From Oleidesulfovibrio sp047973035 (lineage in GTDB: Bacteria > Desulfobacterota > Desulfovibrionia > Desulfovibrionales > Desulfovibrionaceae), in NCBI RefSeq assembly GCF_047973035.1, contig NZ_JBKEBF010000018.1, positions 17,327-81,326 of the forward strand: a DNA stretch of 64,000 nt. The letters are read 5' to 3'. The notes under the pieces are model-generated. The model made no database searches and was not told the origin of the DNA. It saw only the letters and a list, made by a program, of their open reading frames with translations. Shown here in pieces: positions 17,758 to 26,950 of the stretch (positions are counted from its first letter, which is position 1; every line of letters starts with the position of its first letter). Made by a program: the position numbers and the translations under genes.

Positions 17758-18687
17758 ATGCCGAAAAATGAAACGACCTCCACTCCCACTGCTCCTTCGC
17801 ACCCGATTGTTGACAGCTTTCTGCAATATCAGCTGATTTCACGGGGGCTGGCAGAAAATACACTGGCAGCATATGAAAGTGACCTTCATAGCTTCCTGCT
17901 CTTTCTGCAGGAAAAGCGCAGTTCACTTGATCATGCTACCGATCAAAGCCTGCTGCTGTATATTATGCACCTACGCCGCAAAGGACTTACAAGCAGATCG
18001 CTTGCCCGCCAGTTATCATCATTACGCGGATTGTTTCAATACGGCGTAGAACATAACCTGCTTGACTCTAATCCTGCTAAATTTCTGGAAAACCCTAAAA
18101 TACCCAAGACGCTTCCAGAATATCTTTCTCAAGATGAAATAGCCTCTTTGCTGGGCAAGCCCAACTTAAAAGATAAGCTCGGCTTCCGTGACAGAACAAT
18201 GCTTGAACTACTGTACGCGGCAGGCCTGCGTGTTACCGAGCTGATTTCATTACGCCCGCTTGATTTTGATCCGCTGACAGGCCTTGTAAGAGTATTTGGC
18301 AAAGGCTCAAAGGAGCGCGCTGTCCCTGTGCACTCGGCAGCAGCAGATTTTTTGACAGCGTACCTGCGAGACTGGCGCCCTGCCTTTAACCCGGTTGAAG
18401 ACTTTATCTTTCTGAACAGGTCCGGAAAAGGTCTTTCAAGGCAGGCAGTCTGGAAAGCTGTACAGCGTTATGTTGCACAAACCGGTATCAAGCGAAATGT
18501 CTCTCCGCACACATTCAGGCATTCGTTCGCAACACACCTGCTTGAAGGCGGTGCAGACCTGAGAACTGTGCAGATGCTTCTGGGACACGCGGATATTGCT
18601 GCAACAGAGATTTACACCCATGTCGAGATGGAACGCCTGCGTAAAATTCACAAAGAATTCCATCCACGGTCAAAAATAAAAGCATAA
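17758..18687 (+). CDS. xerD: tyrosine recombinase XerD
   Basis: Site-specific recombinase that resolves chromosome dimers at dif under FtsK control. The 309-residue protein has an N-terminal SAM-like core-binding domain (about 15-105) and the catalytic domain with Arg158 (AAGLRVTEL), a Lys at about 182-185, His251-x2-Arg254 (SPHTFRH), His277 (LLGHADI) and nucleophile Tyr286 (EIYTHVEMERL). Length and the full catalytic set favour a housekeeping XerD rather than a phage integrase. Only 27 bp separates it from the next gene. Confidence 0.92.
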   Translation: MPKNETTSTPTAPSHPIVDSFLQYQLISRGLAENTLAAYESDLHSFLLFLQEKRSSLDHATDQSLLLYIMHLRRKGLTSRSLARQLSSLRGLFQYGVEHNLLDSNPAKFLENPKIPKTLPEYLSQDEIASLLGKPNLKDKLGFRDRTMLELLYAAGLRVTELISLRPLDFDPLTGLVRVFGKGSKERAVPVHSAAADFLTAYLRDWRPAFNPVEDFIFLNRSGKGLSRQAVWKAVQRYVAQTGIKRNVSPHTFRHSFATHLLEGGADLRTVQMLLGHADIAATEIYTHVEMERLRKIHKEFHPRSKIKA

Positions 18688-18714
18688 CAGCAGACAATAT
18701 ACGGAACTTTTACA

Positions 18715-21432
18715 ATGCCCGAGACTTCAAGCAGCCAAGGAACAATCGCAGCCCCTGTCGTTGTTACTGCGCATGCCAATGCCGACTTTGACGCGCTGGC
18801 TTCCATTGTTGCGGCTGGCAAACTGTACCCCGGAGCTACGCTTCTTTTTCCCGGCAGTCAGGAGCGAACCCTCAGACATTTTTTCATCAAAAGCGCGACC
18901 TACCTCTTTAACTTTAAACAAGCTAAAGAAATCGACGTCAATTCCGTAAAAACATTGGTGATTGTAGATACCAGACAATATTCAAGGGTGCCTCATGTTC
19001 ATGCGATACTTGAACGTCCTGAGGTTCAAGTACACCTTTATGATCACCACCCAGAAACTGAAGAAGATATCAAGGGCACCTACTGTCAGGTTCAAAACTG
19101 GGGAGCAACAGCTTCTATCCTGACGCACGAGATCATGCGAACCGGAGCTAGCCTGACCACGGACGAGGCAACAATTCTCGGGCTGGGAATATTTGAAGAT
19201 ACAGGCTCCTTTACATTCGCCTCCACCACGGAACACGATTTTGTCGCTGCCGGCTGGCTGAAGAAACAAGGTATGGATCTGAATACAATTTCAGAACTCC
19301 TGACCCGAGATCTGACCAGTGAGCAAATAGGCATTCTTAACGAGCTGCTTGAATCGGCGCATACTCATGACATCAATGGAATTCCAGTAGTTATTGCGGA
19401 AGCAAGCATGGATGCATACATGGGGGATTTTGCTCTGCTTGCACACAAGCTGATGGATATGGAAAATATTCAAGTGCTCTTTACCCTCGGCCGTATGGAA
19501 GACAGGGTTCAAGTAGTTGCCCGCTCCCGCATCAGCGATGTCAACGTGGGTGAAATATGTACCGAACTAGGTGGAGGCGGACACTCATACGCGGCTTCTG
19601 CATCCGTAAAGTTCAAGACATTATCTCAAGTAAAGGATGAACTTTTCTCTCTCCTCTACTCTGCTGTAAACAAACAGCTTTCTGTCGGGGCGCTTATGTC
19701 GTCTCCGGTTATTTCCGAAGACGAAACCGCAAGTATTGCAAAAGTGGCTGAAACAATGCAGCGCTTCGGCCTCAAGGCCATTCCTATCATGCACCCCGGA
19801 ACAGCCGTCTGCTCCGGCTACATAGAATACCAGACAGCCACACGGGCAACAGCACACGGGCTGGGAGAAGTTCCTGTTACCGACTACATGAACCGGGAGC
19901 TTAGTACAGCCACTCCGGACGACAGCTTACACACATTGATGGAAACAATTGTAGGGCAGCGACAGCGTATTGTTCCGGTGACAGATGTTAATGGTAATGC
20001 CATCGGCGTGGTGACCAGAACCGACCTGATCAATACAATAATCGAAGAACCCGCCCGCATACCGGAAACACTGCAGCCTGAAAAAAAACGTGAGCGCAAT
20101 ATCCAGACTATCGTTCGGGAAAAGCTCCCCAGACAGCATGTAGCATGGCTGGAACTTGCCGGCAGGCTGGGTGATGCCATGGGGGTGTCAGTATACATAG
20201 TCGGAGGTTTTGTACGCGACTTGATGCTCGGCAGGCCGAACCTTGATCTGGATATTGTTGTTGAGGGCGAAGGGATCGCTTTTGCCAAACGTCTTGCGGA
20301 AGAGCTGAACGGCAGAGTACGGGAGCACCAGAAATTTAAAACAGCCGTTGTGATCTTTGAAGATGAATCTGGCAAAGAAAGCCGCATAGACGTGGCAACG
20401 GCAAGATTAGAGTACTACGAATACCCCGCTGCCCTGCCGACCGTTGAGCTGTCTTCCATAAAAATGGACCTGTTCAGGCGTGACTTTACCATTAATGCCC
20501 TTGCAGTTCAGCTTAACAGCGAAGGCTTTGGCAGACTGGTAGACTTTTTCGGCTCACAGCAGGACATTAAAGATAAGCGTATACGGGTGCTGCATTCATT
20601 AAGCTTTGTTGAAGACCCAACCCGCATTTTACGCGCTATCAGGTTTGAAAAACGCTATAATTTTGTCATAGGCCCTCAAACATCGCGTCTTATTAAAAAT
20701 GCTCTCGGGCTGGGGCTCATTGAAAAGCTTTCCGGCTCCCGCCTGTTTCATGAATTGCAACTGATCATGAACGAAGCCTCTCCGCTTGCCTGCTTTAAGC
20801 GCATGGAAGAGTTTGACCTACTTCGGGCTGCACATCCGGTGCTGGCATTAAGCTATGGCAAAGAGCAGATAATAGAAGATCTGGAAAAAGTGCTGGGCTG
20901 GCATCGTTTGCTGTATCAGGACCCGCCAGCCGAGGCGTGGATAGCTCTGTTGCTGGGCCTTTGTCATAACGCCAAATATGCAGAGGTATCCGACCTGCTG
21001 GGCAGACTGTACCTGCCGCGCAAACAGGCAAAGGATTTTCTTATGTTACGTGAAAACAGCCGTGAGGCTGCAGCGCTTTTATCCACGTGGCTCCGCAAAG
21101 ACCGCTCTATGAGCGGTTTGTATAACATTCTGCATTCACTGCCCGTCGAAGGGCTTCTGTACATTATGGCACGAACCAAGATTGAAGAAATCAGAAAGTT
21201 CGTGTCACATTACCTTACTAAGCTCAGAGATATAGAGCCGGACATAACAGGTGAAGACCTGCAGGTTCTGGGGGGAACCCCCAGCCCGTGCTTCGGCGTG
21301 GTGCTGAATGAAATTCTGGCAGCCAAACTTGATGGCATTGTGACAAACCGCAAAGACCAGCTGGAAATGGCCTACGAGTTGCTTGGTAAATACAACTTCG
21401 GCAAAGACTGGCACCTACCTTCATCCACTTAG
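18715..21432 (+). CDS. fused DHH-DHHA1-CBS-CBS-tRNA nucleotidyltransferase
   Basis: A 905-residue multidomain protein. Residues about 1-310 are a DHH/DHHA1 phosphoesterase-like module (DTRQYSRV, YDHHPETEED, ELGGGGHSYAASA); about 320-450 are two CBS domains (VGALMSSPVIS, VTDYMNRELS); about 480-900 are a class II nucleotidyltransferase/poly(A) polymerase-type module (VGGFVRDLMLGRPNLDLDIV, RRDFTINALAVQLN, EDPTRILRAIRFEKRY). This arrangement occurs in deltaproteobacteria and related groups as an A-adding or CCA-adding tRNA enzyme. CBS domains suggest adenylate sensing. Whether the DHH part is an active nuclease is unknown. Confidence 0.9.
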   Translation: MPETSSSQGTIAAPVVVTAHANADFDALASIVAAGKLYPGATLLFPGSQERTLRHFFIKSATYLFNFKQAKEIDVNSVKTLVIVDTRQYSRVPHVHAILERPEVQVHLYDHHPETEEDIKGTYCQVQNWGATASILTHEIMRTGASLTTDEATILGLGIFEDTGSFTFASTTEHDFVAAGWLKKQGMDLNTISELLTRDLTSEQIGILNELLESAHTHDINGIPVVIAEASMDAYMGDFALLAHKLMDMENIQVLFTLGRMEDRVQVVARSRISDVNVGEICTELGGGGHSYAASASVKFKTLSQVKDELFSLLYSAVNKQLSVGALMSSPVISEDETASIAKVAETMQRFGLKAIPIMHPGTAVCSGYIEYQTATRATAHGLGEVPVTDYMNRELSTATPDDSLHTLMETIVGQRQRIVPVTDVNGNAIGVVTRTDLINTIIEEPARIPETLQPEKKRERNIQTIVREKLPRQHVAWLELAGRLGDAMGVSVYIVGGFVRDLMLGRPNLDLDIVVEGEGIAFAKRLAEELNGRVREHQKFKTAVVIFEDESGKESRIDVATARLEYYEYPAALPTVELSSIKMDLFRRDFTINALAVQLNSEGFGRLVDFFGSQQDIKDKRIRVLHSLSFVEDPTRILRAIRFEKRYNFVIGPQTSRLIKNALGLGLIEKLSGSRLFHELQLIMNEASPLACFKRMEEFDLLRAAHPVLALSYGKEQIIEDLEKVLGWHRLLYQDPPAEAWIALLLGLCHNAKYAEVSDLLGRLYLPRKQAKDFLMLRENSREAAALLSTWLRKDRSMSGLYNILHSLPVEGLLYIMARTKIEEIRKFVSHYLTKLRDIEPDITGEDLQVLGGTPSPCFGVVLNEILAAKLDGIVTNRKDQLEMAYELLGKYNFGKDWHLPSST

Positions 21433-21607
21433 GCAAAACCGGCGTCTGCGCAGCAAGGATTTGATTGCGTTCGACGTTTTGACTGTGTAGGTAGTTTCGA
21501 CACTGCATGAAAAGCTCGCCGGACTTCGGTTGTTTTTTCTCAAGTCGATTTTTGCCGTGCTTTTTAAATTCTAAACCGGCGAATGTTCAAAAACGTATGG
21601 AGACAAT

Positions 21608-22102
21608 ATGAAGACATTATGGGCCCCCTGGCGCCTGCAGTACATATTGGGGCCAAAGCCTGACTCATGTGTTTTTTGTCTTCCGGAACATACCCGAGAA
21701 GACGAAAAACGCTTAATCCTGCATCGTGGTAAGTTCAACTTTGTCATCATGAACAAATTTCCATATAATAACGGCCATCTCATGGTTACCCCATACCGCC
21801 ATGTGATGAGTCTGGCTGAACTTTCGCCCGAAGAAGCACACGAATGCATGGACTTGATTCAGGAATGTGTGCGAATCTTAAAAGCACGTTTTAATCCGCA
21901 AGGAATCAACGTCGGGCTGAACCTTGGTGAAGCCGCAGGCGCAGGGATTCGCGAACATATGCACTTTCACCTTGTTCCGCGCTGGAACGGGGATTCGTCG
22001 TTTATGGCTGTTATGGACGAAACACGTGTAATACCGGAGCATCTCGATGCTACGTATGCCGCGTTAAAACCGTACTTCGAAAGGCTGCCCTCGGGCGATT
22101 AA
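21608..22102 (+). CDS. HIT-family nucleotide hydrolase/phosphorylase
   Basis: The 164-residue histidine-triad protein has CVFCLP and the catalytic HIT motif EHMHFHLVPRW. The N-terminal WAPWRLQYI...CVFC signature is that of Ap4A phosphorylase/Aprataxin-like HIT proteins, so it probably cleaves dinucleoside polyphosphates or nucleoside phosphoramidates. GGAGACAAT precedes the ATG. It heads the run lapA-lapB. Confidence 0.9.
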   Translation: MKTLWAPWRLQYILGPKPDSCVFCLPEHTREDEKRLILHRGKFNFVIMNKFPYNNGHLMVTPYRHVMSLAELSPEEAHECMDLIQECVRILKARFNPQGINVGLNLGEAAGAGIREHMHFHLVPRWNGDSSFMAVMDETRVIPEHLDATYAALKPYFERLPSGD

Positions 22103-22117
22103 TTAAGGAGGATATAC

Positions 22118-22495
22118 ATGCGTTTCATCAAGGTTCTGGGGTTGGTGCTGCTCTTTTTCGTTTCCATGCTGTTTTTTGTGCAAAACACGCAGGTTCTTTC
22201 GCAGCCCATTACCCTTAGGTTCGATCTATTCATGGGTGCCTGGCAGACAATTCCTCTGCCGTTCTACTTTTTGCTCCTGATGGGCTTTCTGGTCGGCGCT
22301 CTGGCAACTCTGGTTTACTTCATTGCAGAACGCATCCGTCTGGGTGCAGCACTCCGCCGTGCACGCAAGCAGATCGGCCGTCTGGAAAAAGAAGTAAACT
22401 CTCTGCGCACCCTGCCCCTGGAAGAAGCAAACCAGCTTCCCGCAGCAGAGGTTATTGAAGAGCCCGCAGCAGAAAAACAGCCAACTAACGCTTAA
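22118..22495 (+). CDS. lapA: LapA-domain membrane protein
   Basis: The 125-residue protein has two hydrophobic helices (about 5-25 and 45-70), then a coiled-coil-like tail (RRARKQIGRLEKEVNSLRTL). This is the LapA (DUF1049) layout. In enterobacteria LapA and LapB regulate LpxC turnover and LPS assembly, and a LapB-like gene follows after 14 bp. TAAGGAGGATATAC is a strong ribosome-binding site. Confidence 0.86.
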   Translation: MRFIKVLGLVLLFFVSMLFFVQNTQVLSQPITLRFDLFMGAWQTIPLPFYFLLLMGFLVGALATLVYFIAERIRLGAALRRARKQIGRLEKEVNSLRTLPLEEANQLPAAEVIEEPAAEKQPTNA

Positions 22496-22509
22496 CCGCG
22501 GAGACACCC

Positions 22510-23649
22510 GTGTCTTTTTTGTCACGCTTTCGCCTTCCCTCAATAAAGCTTCCGGAATTTTTGTCTTCTTCTAAAGACAAAGAAATCCTGACGCCTCTTC
22601 TGGGTGAAGACCCGGGAGAACGTGACAGGCTTGCCGCCATCAGAGCGCTTAGCCATGCGGTGCGTAATGATCCAGACTCGGTTGAAATCTATCTCGCCCT
22701 GGGCAACCTGTTTCGTGCTCAGGGCGATATAGAACGAGCCATTCAGTTACGAAATACTCTTATCGTCCGCCCTAATCTGGAAGATCAACTGAAGGCTCGC
22801 GTCTACTTCGAGTTAGGCCACGACTACAAACGCGGCGGATTCATCGACCGCGCTCTTCAGGCTTTTGATCAGGCCCGCAGACTTATCGGGGAGTCAGACG
22901 AAATTACCCGCGATATGGCCCGACTGCATGCCGAAAGCGGCAACTTTGATCAAGCCGCAGCCTTGTTCGGCAAGCTCGGGCTTAGAATCCCTCAAGCTCA
23001 TTACATTGTTCGACACGCTCAGGAGCTACTCCAGAGCGGGGCAAAAAACGAAGGGCGCAAGCTTCTTTCGCGCGCGCTAAAAGTAAACCACGGCAGCGTG
23101 GAAGCTTGGCAGGAACTCATAAAATTGTCTGCCCTTGATGAAGACTGGCGCAAAACCAAAAAACAATTGTCCAACGCTCTTGAAAGCGTTCCTGCCGACC
23201 TGCGTTTTCTGATTCTTGAAAATTTATTGCACCTTACTCTTCCTAAATACGTACCGACGCAACAGGTTGAAAATTTTCGGATGCAGCTTTGCAAATCTGT
23301 GCTATCGGTAGTAGAAGACCAGAAGCCGGATTTGCTGTTGCAATACTATGGTGCGCTGAACCTGCTGCGCTGTGGCGACACTGAAACTGCAAACGCATGG
23401 CTTGCCAAGACAATGGTCCTTAATCCGGATTTCTGGGCAGCAAGGCTTGCTCTTTTAGACATCGCCATGTCACAGCAGCCGTTGTCGCCGGTTTTCAAAG
23501 GACAGCTTGAATTTTTTGTAGAACATGCACACCATGTAAAAAAGTTTGTGTGCAGAGCTTGCGGTCTGCACCGCAAAACCACGTTCTACCGCTGCCCTCG
23601 TTGTCGCAGCTGGCATTCGATAGGCTTCAGAACATCTCTGCAGGACTAA
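22510..23649 (+). CDS. lapB: LapB/YciM-like tetratricopeptide protein
   Basis: The 379-residue protein has tandem TPR helices through about residue 330 (VEIYLALGNLFRAQGDIERA, ARVYFELGHDYKRGGFIDRA) and a C-terminal rubredoxin-like zinc module, CRACG...YRCPRCRSW, which is the LapB hallmark. The N-terminal membrane helix of enterobacterial LapB is not evident here; the anchor may instead come from LapA. Expected role: adaptor coupling LPS synthesis to LpxC proteolysis. The start is GTG at 22510. Confidence 0.85.
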   Translation: MSFLSRFRLPSIKLPEFLSSSKDKEILTPLLGEDPGERDRLAAIRALSHAVRNDPDSVEIYLALGNLFRAQGDIERAIQLRNTLIVRPNLEDQLKARVYFELGHDYKRGGFIDRALQAFDQARRLIGESDEITRDMARLHAESGNFDQAAALFGKLGLRIPQAHYIVRHAQELLQSGAKNEGRKLLSRALKVNHGSVEAWQELIKLSALDEDWRKTKKQLSNALESVPADLRFLILENLLHLTLPKYVPTQQVENFRMQLCKSVLSVVEDQKPDLLLQYYGALNLLRCGDTETANAWLAKTMVLNPDFWAARLALLDIAMSQQPLSPVFKGQLEFFVEHAHHVKKFVCRACGLHRKTTFYRCPRCRSWHSIGFRTSLQD

Positions 23650-23744
23650 CGTTGTCCACCTTACAACACCGCTGCACATTCATTGTTCATCAACACGCAA
23701 ACACATTCTATACAAACAGATTACAACTGTTCATTTCTTGACCA

Positions 23745-26462
23745 ATGACCACTCAGACCCCAAAGCTGACTCCGATGTTCGAGCAGTACTTGAACATCAA
23801 AGAAGAATATCCCGATGCCCTGCTGTTCTATCGCATGGGCGACTTTTATGAGCTCTTTTTTGATGATGCCGAAGTCGCAGCACGCGAACTACAGATAGCC
23901 CTCACCTGCCGTAACCCTAACGCAGAAACCAAAGTCCCCATGTGCGGTGTTCCACACCATGCAGCCAGAGGCTACATAAACCAGCTGGTTGATAAGGGAT
24001 TCAAAGTTGCTATATGCGAACAGGTGGAAGACCCCAAAGAGGCTAAGGGCCTTGTAAAACGAAGTGTCATCCGGGTGCTCACCTCCGGTACAGCGCTTGA
24101 CGATGACAATCTGGCTCCCAAAGTGCACAACTACCTCGGGGCTCTTTACTGGGATTCCACATCCGGTGCCGGCGGTTTCGCCTGGGTAGACTTTTCCACC
24201 GGTGAATGGTCGGGGCTTCAAAGCCGTAAGGAGCAGGAACTCTGGCAATGGGCACAAAAAATGGCTCCTCGTGAGCTGCTTCTTGCAGACGGCCTTTCAG
24301 CCCCAGCCACTCTGGAGCTGACAGACACTCAGATCACCAAAGTGCCTGAGCGTGCGTATTTTGACGCCCGCAGAGCCACAGAAAAACTTTTAGCGGCTCA
24401 GCAGGTTGCAGAGCTGGGAGCTTTGGGCCTTGAAAGCAAAAATGAACTTGTCCGTGCCTGCGGAGCGCTGCTGGTTTACCTTGCTCAAACACAAAAGCAG
24501 GACCTCAATCATCTCGGGCAGTTTAAACCGCTCAATCTGAACAAGCATCTGCTGCTCGACGAAATAACCGAGCGCAACCTTGAATTATTCCGCAGGCTGG
24601 ACGGGCGTAAAGGCAAAGGCACCCTGTGGCATGTGCTGGATCATACAGTCACCCCTATGGGTGGACGCCTCCTTCAGGAGCGCCTGAAGCATCCGTGGCG
24701 CGAAAAGGCGCCAATTCTTGAAACTCAGGAAGCGGTTTCTCACTTCTTTTCAAATGACTCACTCAGACAGCAGCTCAGAGAAGCTCTGGACACTGTTTAT
24801 GATATTGAAAGGCTGAGCACACGAATATTCCTTAACCGCGCCACGCCCAAAGACTATGTTGCCTTGCGGCAAAGCCTGCATGCCCTGCCGCCAGTCCGTG
24901 AACTGCTGGCCGCACCGTTAAGCACTGCCGGAACTTACGCCACTCCAGACGAGGCTCAAGGTACGACCTTGCCCGCTTTTCTGCACAGACTGCTGAAAAG
25001 CTGGGATGATCTGGACGACTATTGTGAATTTCTGGATAACGCGCTGGTGGACAATCCCCCGCATGTCATCACCGAAGGCGGTCTGTTCAGAGCAGGTTTC
25101 CACGCCGGACTTGATGAGCTGATGGATCTTACAGAGCACGGCACGGCAAAGTTGAATGAACTGCTGGCCGAAGAACAACAGTCTACCGGCGTTACCAAAA
25201 TGAAGCTGGGGAACAATCGGGTCTTCGGCTACTACTTTGAGGTCCCCAGATCTGCAGCCACTGAACTGCCTGACTATTTCGTCCGCCGCCAGACCCTTGC
25301 AAACGCAGAGCGCTACACCACAGAAAAACTGAAAGAACTGGAAGATCGCCTGTTTTCAGCGGCTGATAAACGCAAGACGCTGGAACTCAAGTTGTTCCAT
25401 CAGGTCAGAGAACACATCGCACAGGCACGCCCCCGCGTACTCTTCATGGCCGATATACTTGCCACATTAGACCACTGGCAAGGTCTGGCAGAGGCTGCAC
25501 GCCACTGGAACTGGGTGAAGCCGGAACTTCATGACGATCAGGATATCGTCATACGTGAAGGACGCCATCCAGTTGTTGAAGCGGTGCAAGGCTCGGCAGG
25601 TTTTATTCCCAATGATCTGCGCATTGATGACCAGCGGCGTTTACTCCTTATCACCGGCCCTAATATGGCTGGTAAGTCTACAGTGTTACGTCAGGCTGCC
25701 ATCATCTGCATTCTTGCCCAGATAGGTTCCTATGTGCCAGCCCGTGAAGCCCGCATAGGCTTTTGCGACAGGATATTCTCGCGAGTCGGTGCATCAGACA
25801 ACCTTGCGCAAGGCCAATCAACCTTTATGGTTGAAATGATGGAGACAGCCCGTATTTTAAGACAGGCCGGTAAACGAAGCCTGGTCATTCTAGATGAAAT
25901 CGGTCGTGGTACGTCCACATTTGACGGGCTTGCACTTGCATGGGCAGTCGTTGAAGAGCTTATGAAAAAGCAACAAGGGGGCATCCGCACCCTGTTTGCC
26001 ACACACTACCACGAGTTGACGTCTCTGGAAGGAAAAATCCCCGGAGTCCATAACATGAACATCGCCATTAAAGAATGGGGTGGTGACATTGTATTCCTCC
26101 GGCGTCTGGTGCCCGGCCCCTCAGACCGAAGCTACGGTATTGAAGTGGCAAAGCTGGCCGGAGTTCCCCAAAACGTAGTACAACGCGCCAGACGAATTCT
26201 GGGAACGCTTGAGCAAAAGGCCAAAGATAACAGCTCCAGACATATTGACGTCGCTGCGACATCACAAAGTCTTCTGCCGGGAATGCCCGAACCGCCGGAT
26301 CTTCCAGCGCCAGACACTGAACCGGAAAAGACATCCCGGCTTGAGCCGCCCGTCCTGACAGCACTGCGCGATCTTGATACAAACAATCTTACTCCGCTTG
26401 AGGCTTTGACAGTGCTCAGCGAGTGGAAACTCCTCTGGGGGTCTGAACAAAATGCAGACTAA
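23745..26462 (+). CDS. mutS: DNA mismatch repair protein MutS
   Basis: Mismatch-recognition ATPase. The 905-residue protein has the mismatch-reading motif YRMGDFYELFFDDA (Phe-X-Glu) at about 27-40, connector, core and clamp domains, then the ABC-type ATPase with TGPNMAGKST near residue 637, ASDNLAQGQSTFMVEM, VILDEIGRGTSTFDG and THYHELT. The C terminus has the acidic helical tail typical of dimerisation. The next gene begins 11 bp before its stop. Confidence 0.97.
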   Translation: MTTQTPKLTPMFEQYLNIKEEYPDALLFYRMGDFYELFFDDAEVAARELQIALTCRNPNAETKVPMCGVPHHAARGYINQLVDKGFKVAICEQVEDPKEAKGLVKRSVIRVLTSGTALDDDNLAPKVHNYLGALYWDSTSGAGGFAWVDFSTGEWSGLQSRKEQELWQWAQKMAPRELLLADGLSAPATLELTDTQITKVPERAYFDARRATEKLLAAQQVAELGALGLESKNELVRACGALLVYLAQTQKQDLNHLGQFKPLNLNKHLLLDEITERNLELFRRLDGRKGKGTLWHVLDHTVTPMGGRLLQERLKHPWREKAPILETQEAVSHFFSNDSLRQQLREALDTVYDIERLSTRIFLNRATPKDYVALRQSLHALPPVRELLAAPLSTAGTYATPDEAQGTTLPAFLHRLLKSWDDLDDYCEFLDNALVDNPPHVITEGGLFRAGFHAGLDELMDLTEHGTAKLNELLAEEQQSTGVTKMKLGNNRVFGYYFEVPRSAATELPDYFVRRQTLANAERYTTEKLKELEDRLFSAADKRKTLELKLFHQVREHIAQARPRVLFMADILATLDHWQGLAEAARHWNWVKPELHDDQDIVIREGRHPVVEAVQGSAGFIPNDLRIDDQRRLLLITGPNMAGKSTVLRQAAIICILAQIGSYVPAREARIGFCDRIFSRVGASDNLAQGQSTFMVEMMETARILRQAGKRSLVILDEIGRGTSTFDGLALAWAVVEELMKKQQGGIRTLFATHYHELTSLEGKIPGVHNMNIAIKEWGGDIVFLRRLVPGPSDRSYGIEVAKLAGVPQNVVQRARRILGTLEQKAKDNSSRHIDVAATSQSLLPGMPEPPDLPAPDTEPEKTSRLEPPVLTALRDLDTNNLTPLEALTVLSEWKLLWGSEQNAD

Positions 26463-26931
26463 AACTTCCCGTCGCACATCGGCCACAAAGGCCTGCAAGG
26501 TACTCCTGTGCCTTGCCGCCCTGCTCACCCTCAGCTTTACAGCTACAGGCTGCGGTAAAAAAGGACCTCCAGTCCCTCAGAATAAACCGGGGACATTCAA
26601 CTGGTCACAAGCAGCTGCGACACCTGTAGATACAAACTGCATAGGCTTTTCGGGCACGTTGCAAGGCGATATGCTGCGGCTTGATTCTGTGGTTATCGAA
26701 TTAGAGTCCGTGGCGGAAGATGCAAACTGCCCGACTTGCCCCTTTAAGCCGACCATGCGCCGCACTTATTCTGCGGGTATGTTAGGTCTTCAGGGTGAAA
26801 ATAATGAGTTCACTCAGACAATCTGCGTTGATGATAACGCACCGAGCTACCGCTGGCGGTTTGTTGCCAGAAGTACTCACAGAAATGCCCCCTATGCACT
26901 GAGCAACGTCGAAATGCTCACGCTTCGCTAG
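26452..26931 (+). CDS. putative outer-membrane lipoprotein
   Basis: The 159-residue protein has an N-terminal signal with lipobox TATGC (lipidated Cys at about 34), followed by GKKGPPVPQ, the short motif seen in LptM-like lipoproteins found before lysA in other proteobacteria. The remainder has a CPTC pair and later cysteine but no recognised domain. It overlaps mutS by 11 bp and precedes lysA by 19 bp. Role unknown. Confidence 0.78.
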   Translation: MQTKTSRRTSATKACKVLLCLAALLTLSFTATGCGKKGPPVPQNKPGTFNWSQAAATPVDTNCIGFSGTLQGDMLRLDSVVIELESVAEDANCPTCPFKPTMRRTYSAGMLGLQGENNEFTQTICVDDNAPSYRWRFVARSTHRNAPYALSNVEMLTLR

Positions 26932-26950
26932 TGCGCACAAGGAGAAACCT

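Noticed and set aside
17758..18687. XerD-like gene considered as a phage integrase
   Set aside because: Housekeeping context, length and full XerD residue set, no att-like repeats nearby, and ftsK is also present.
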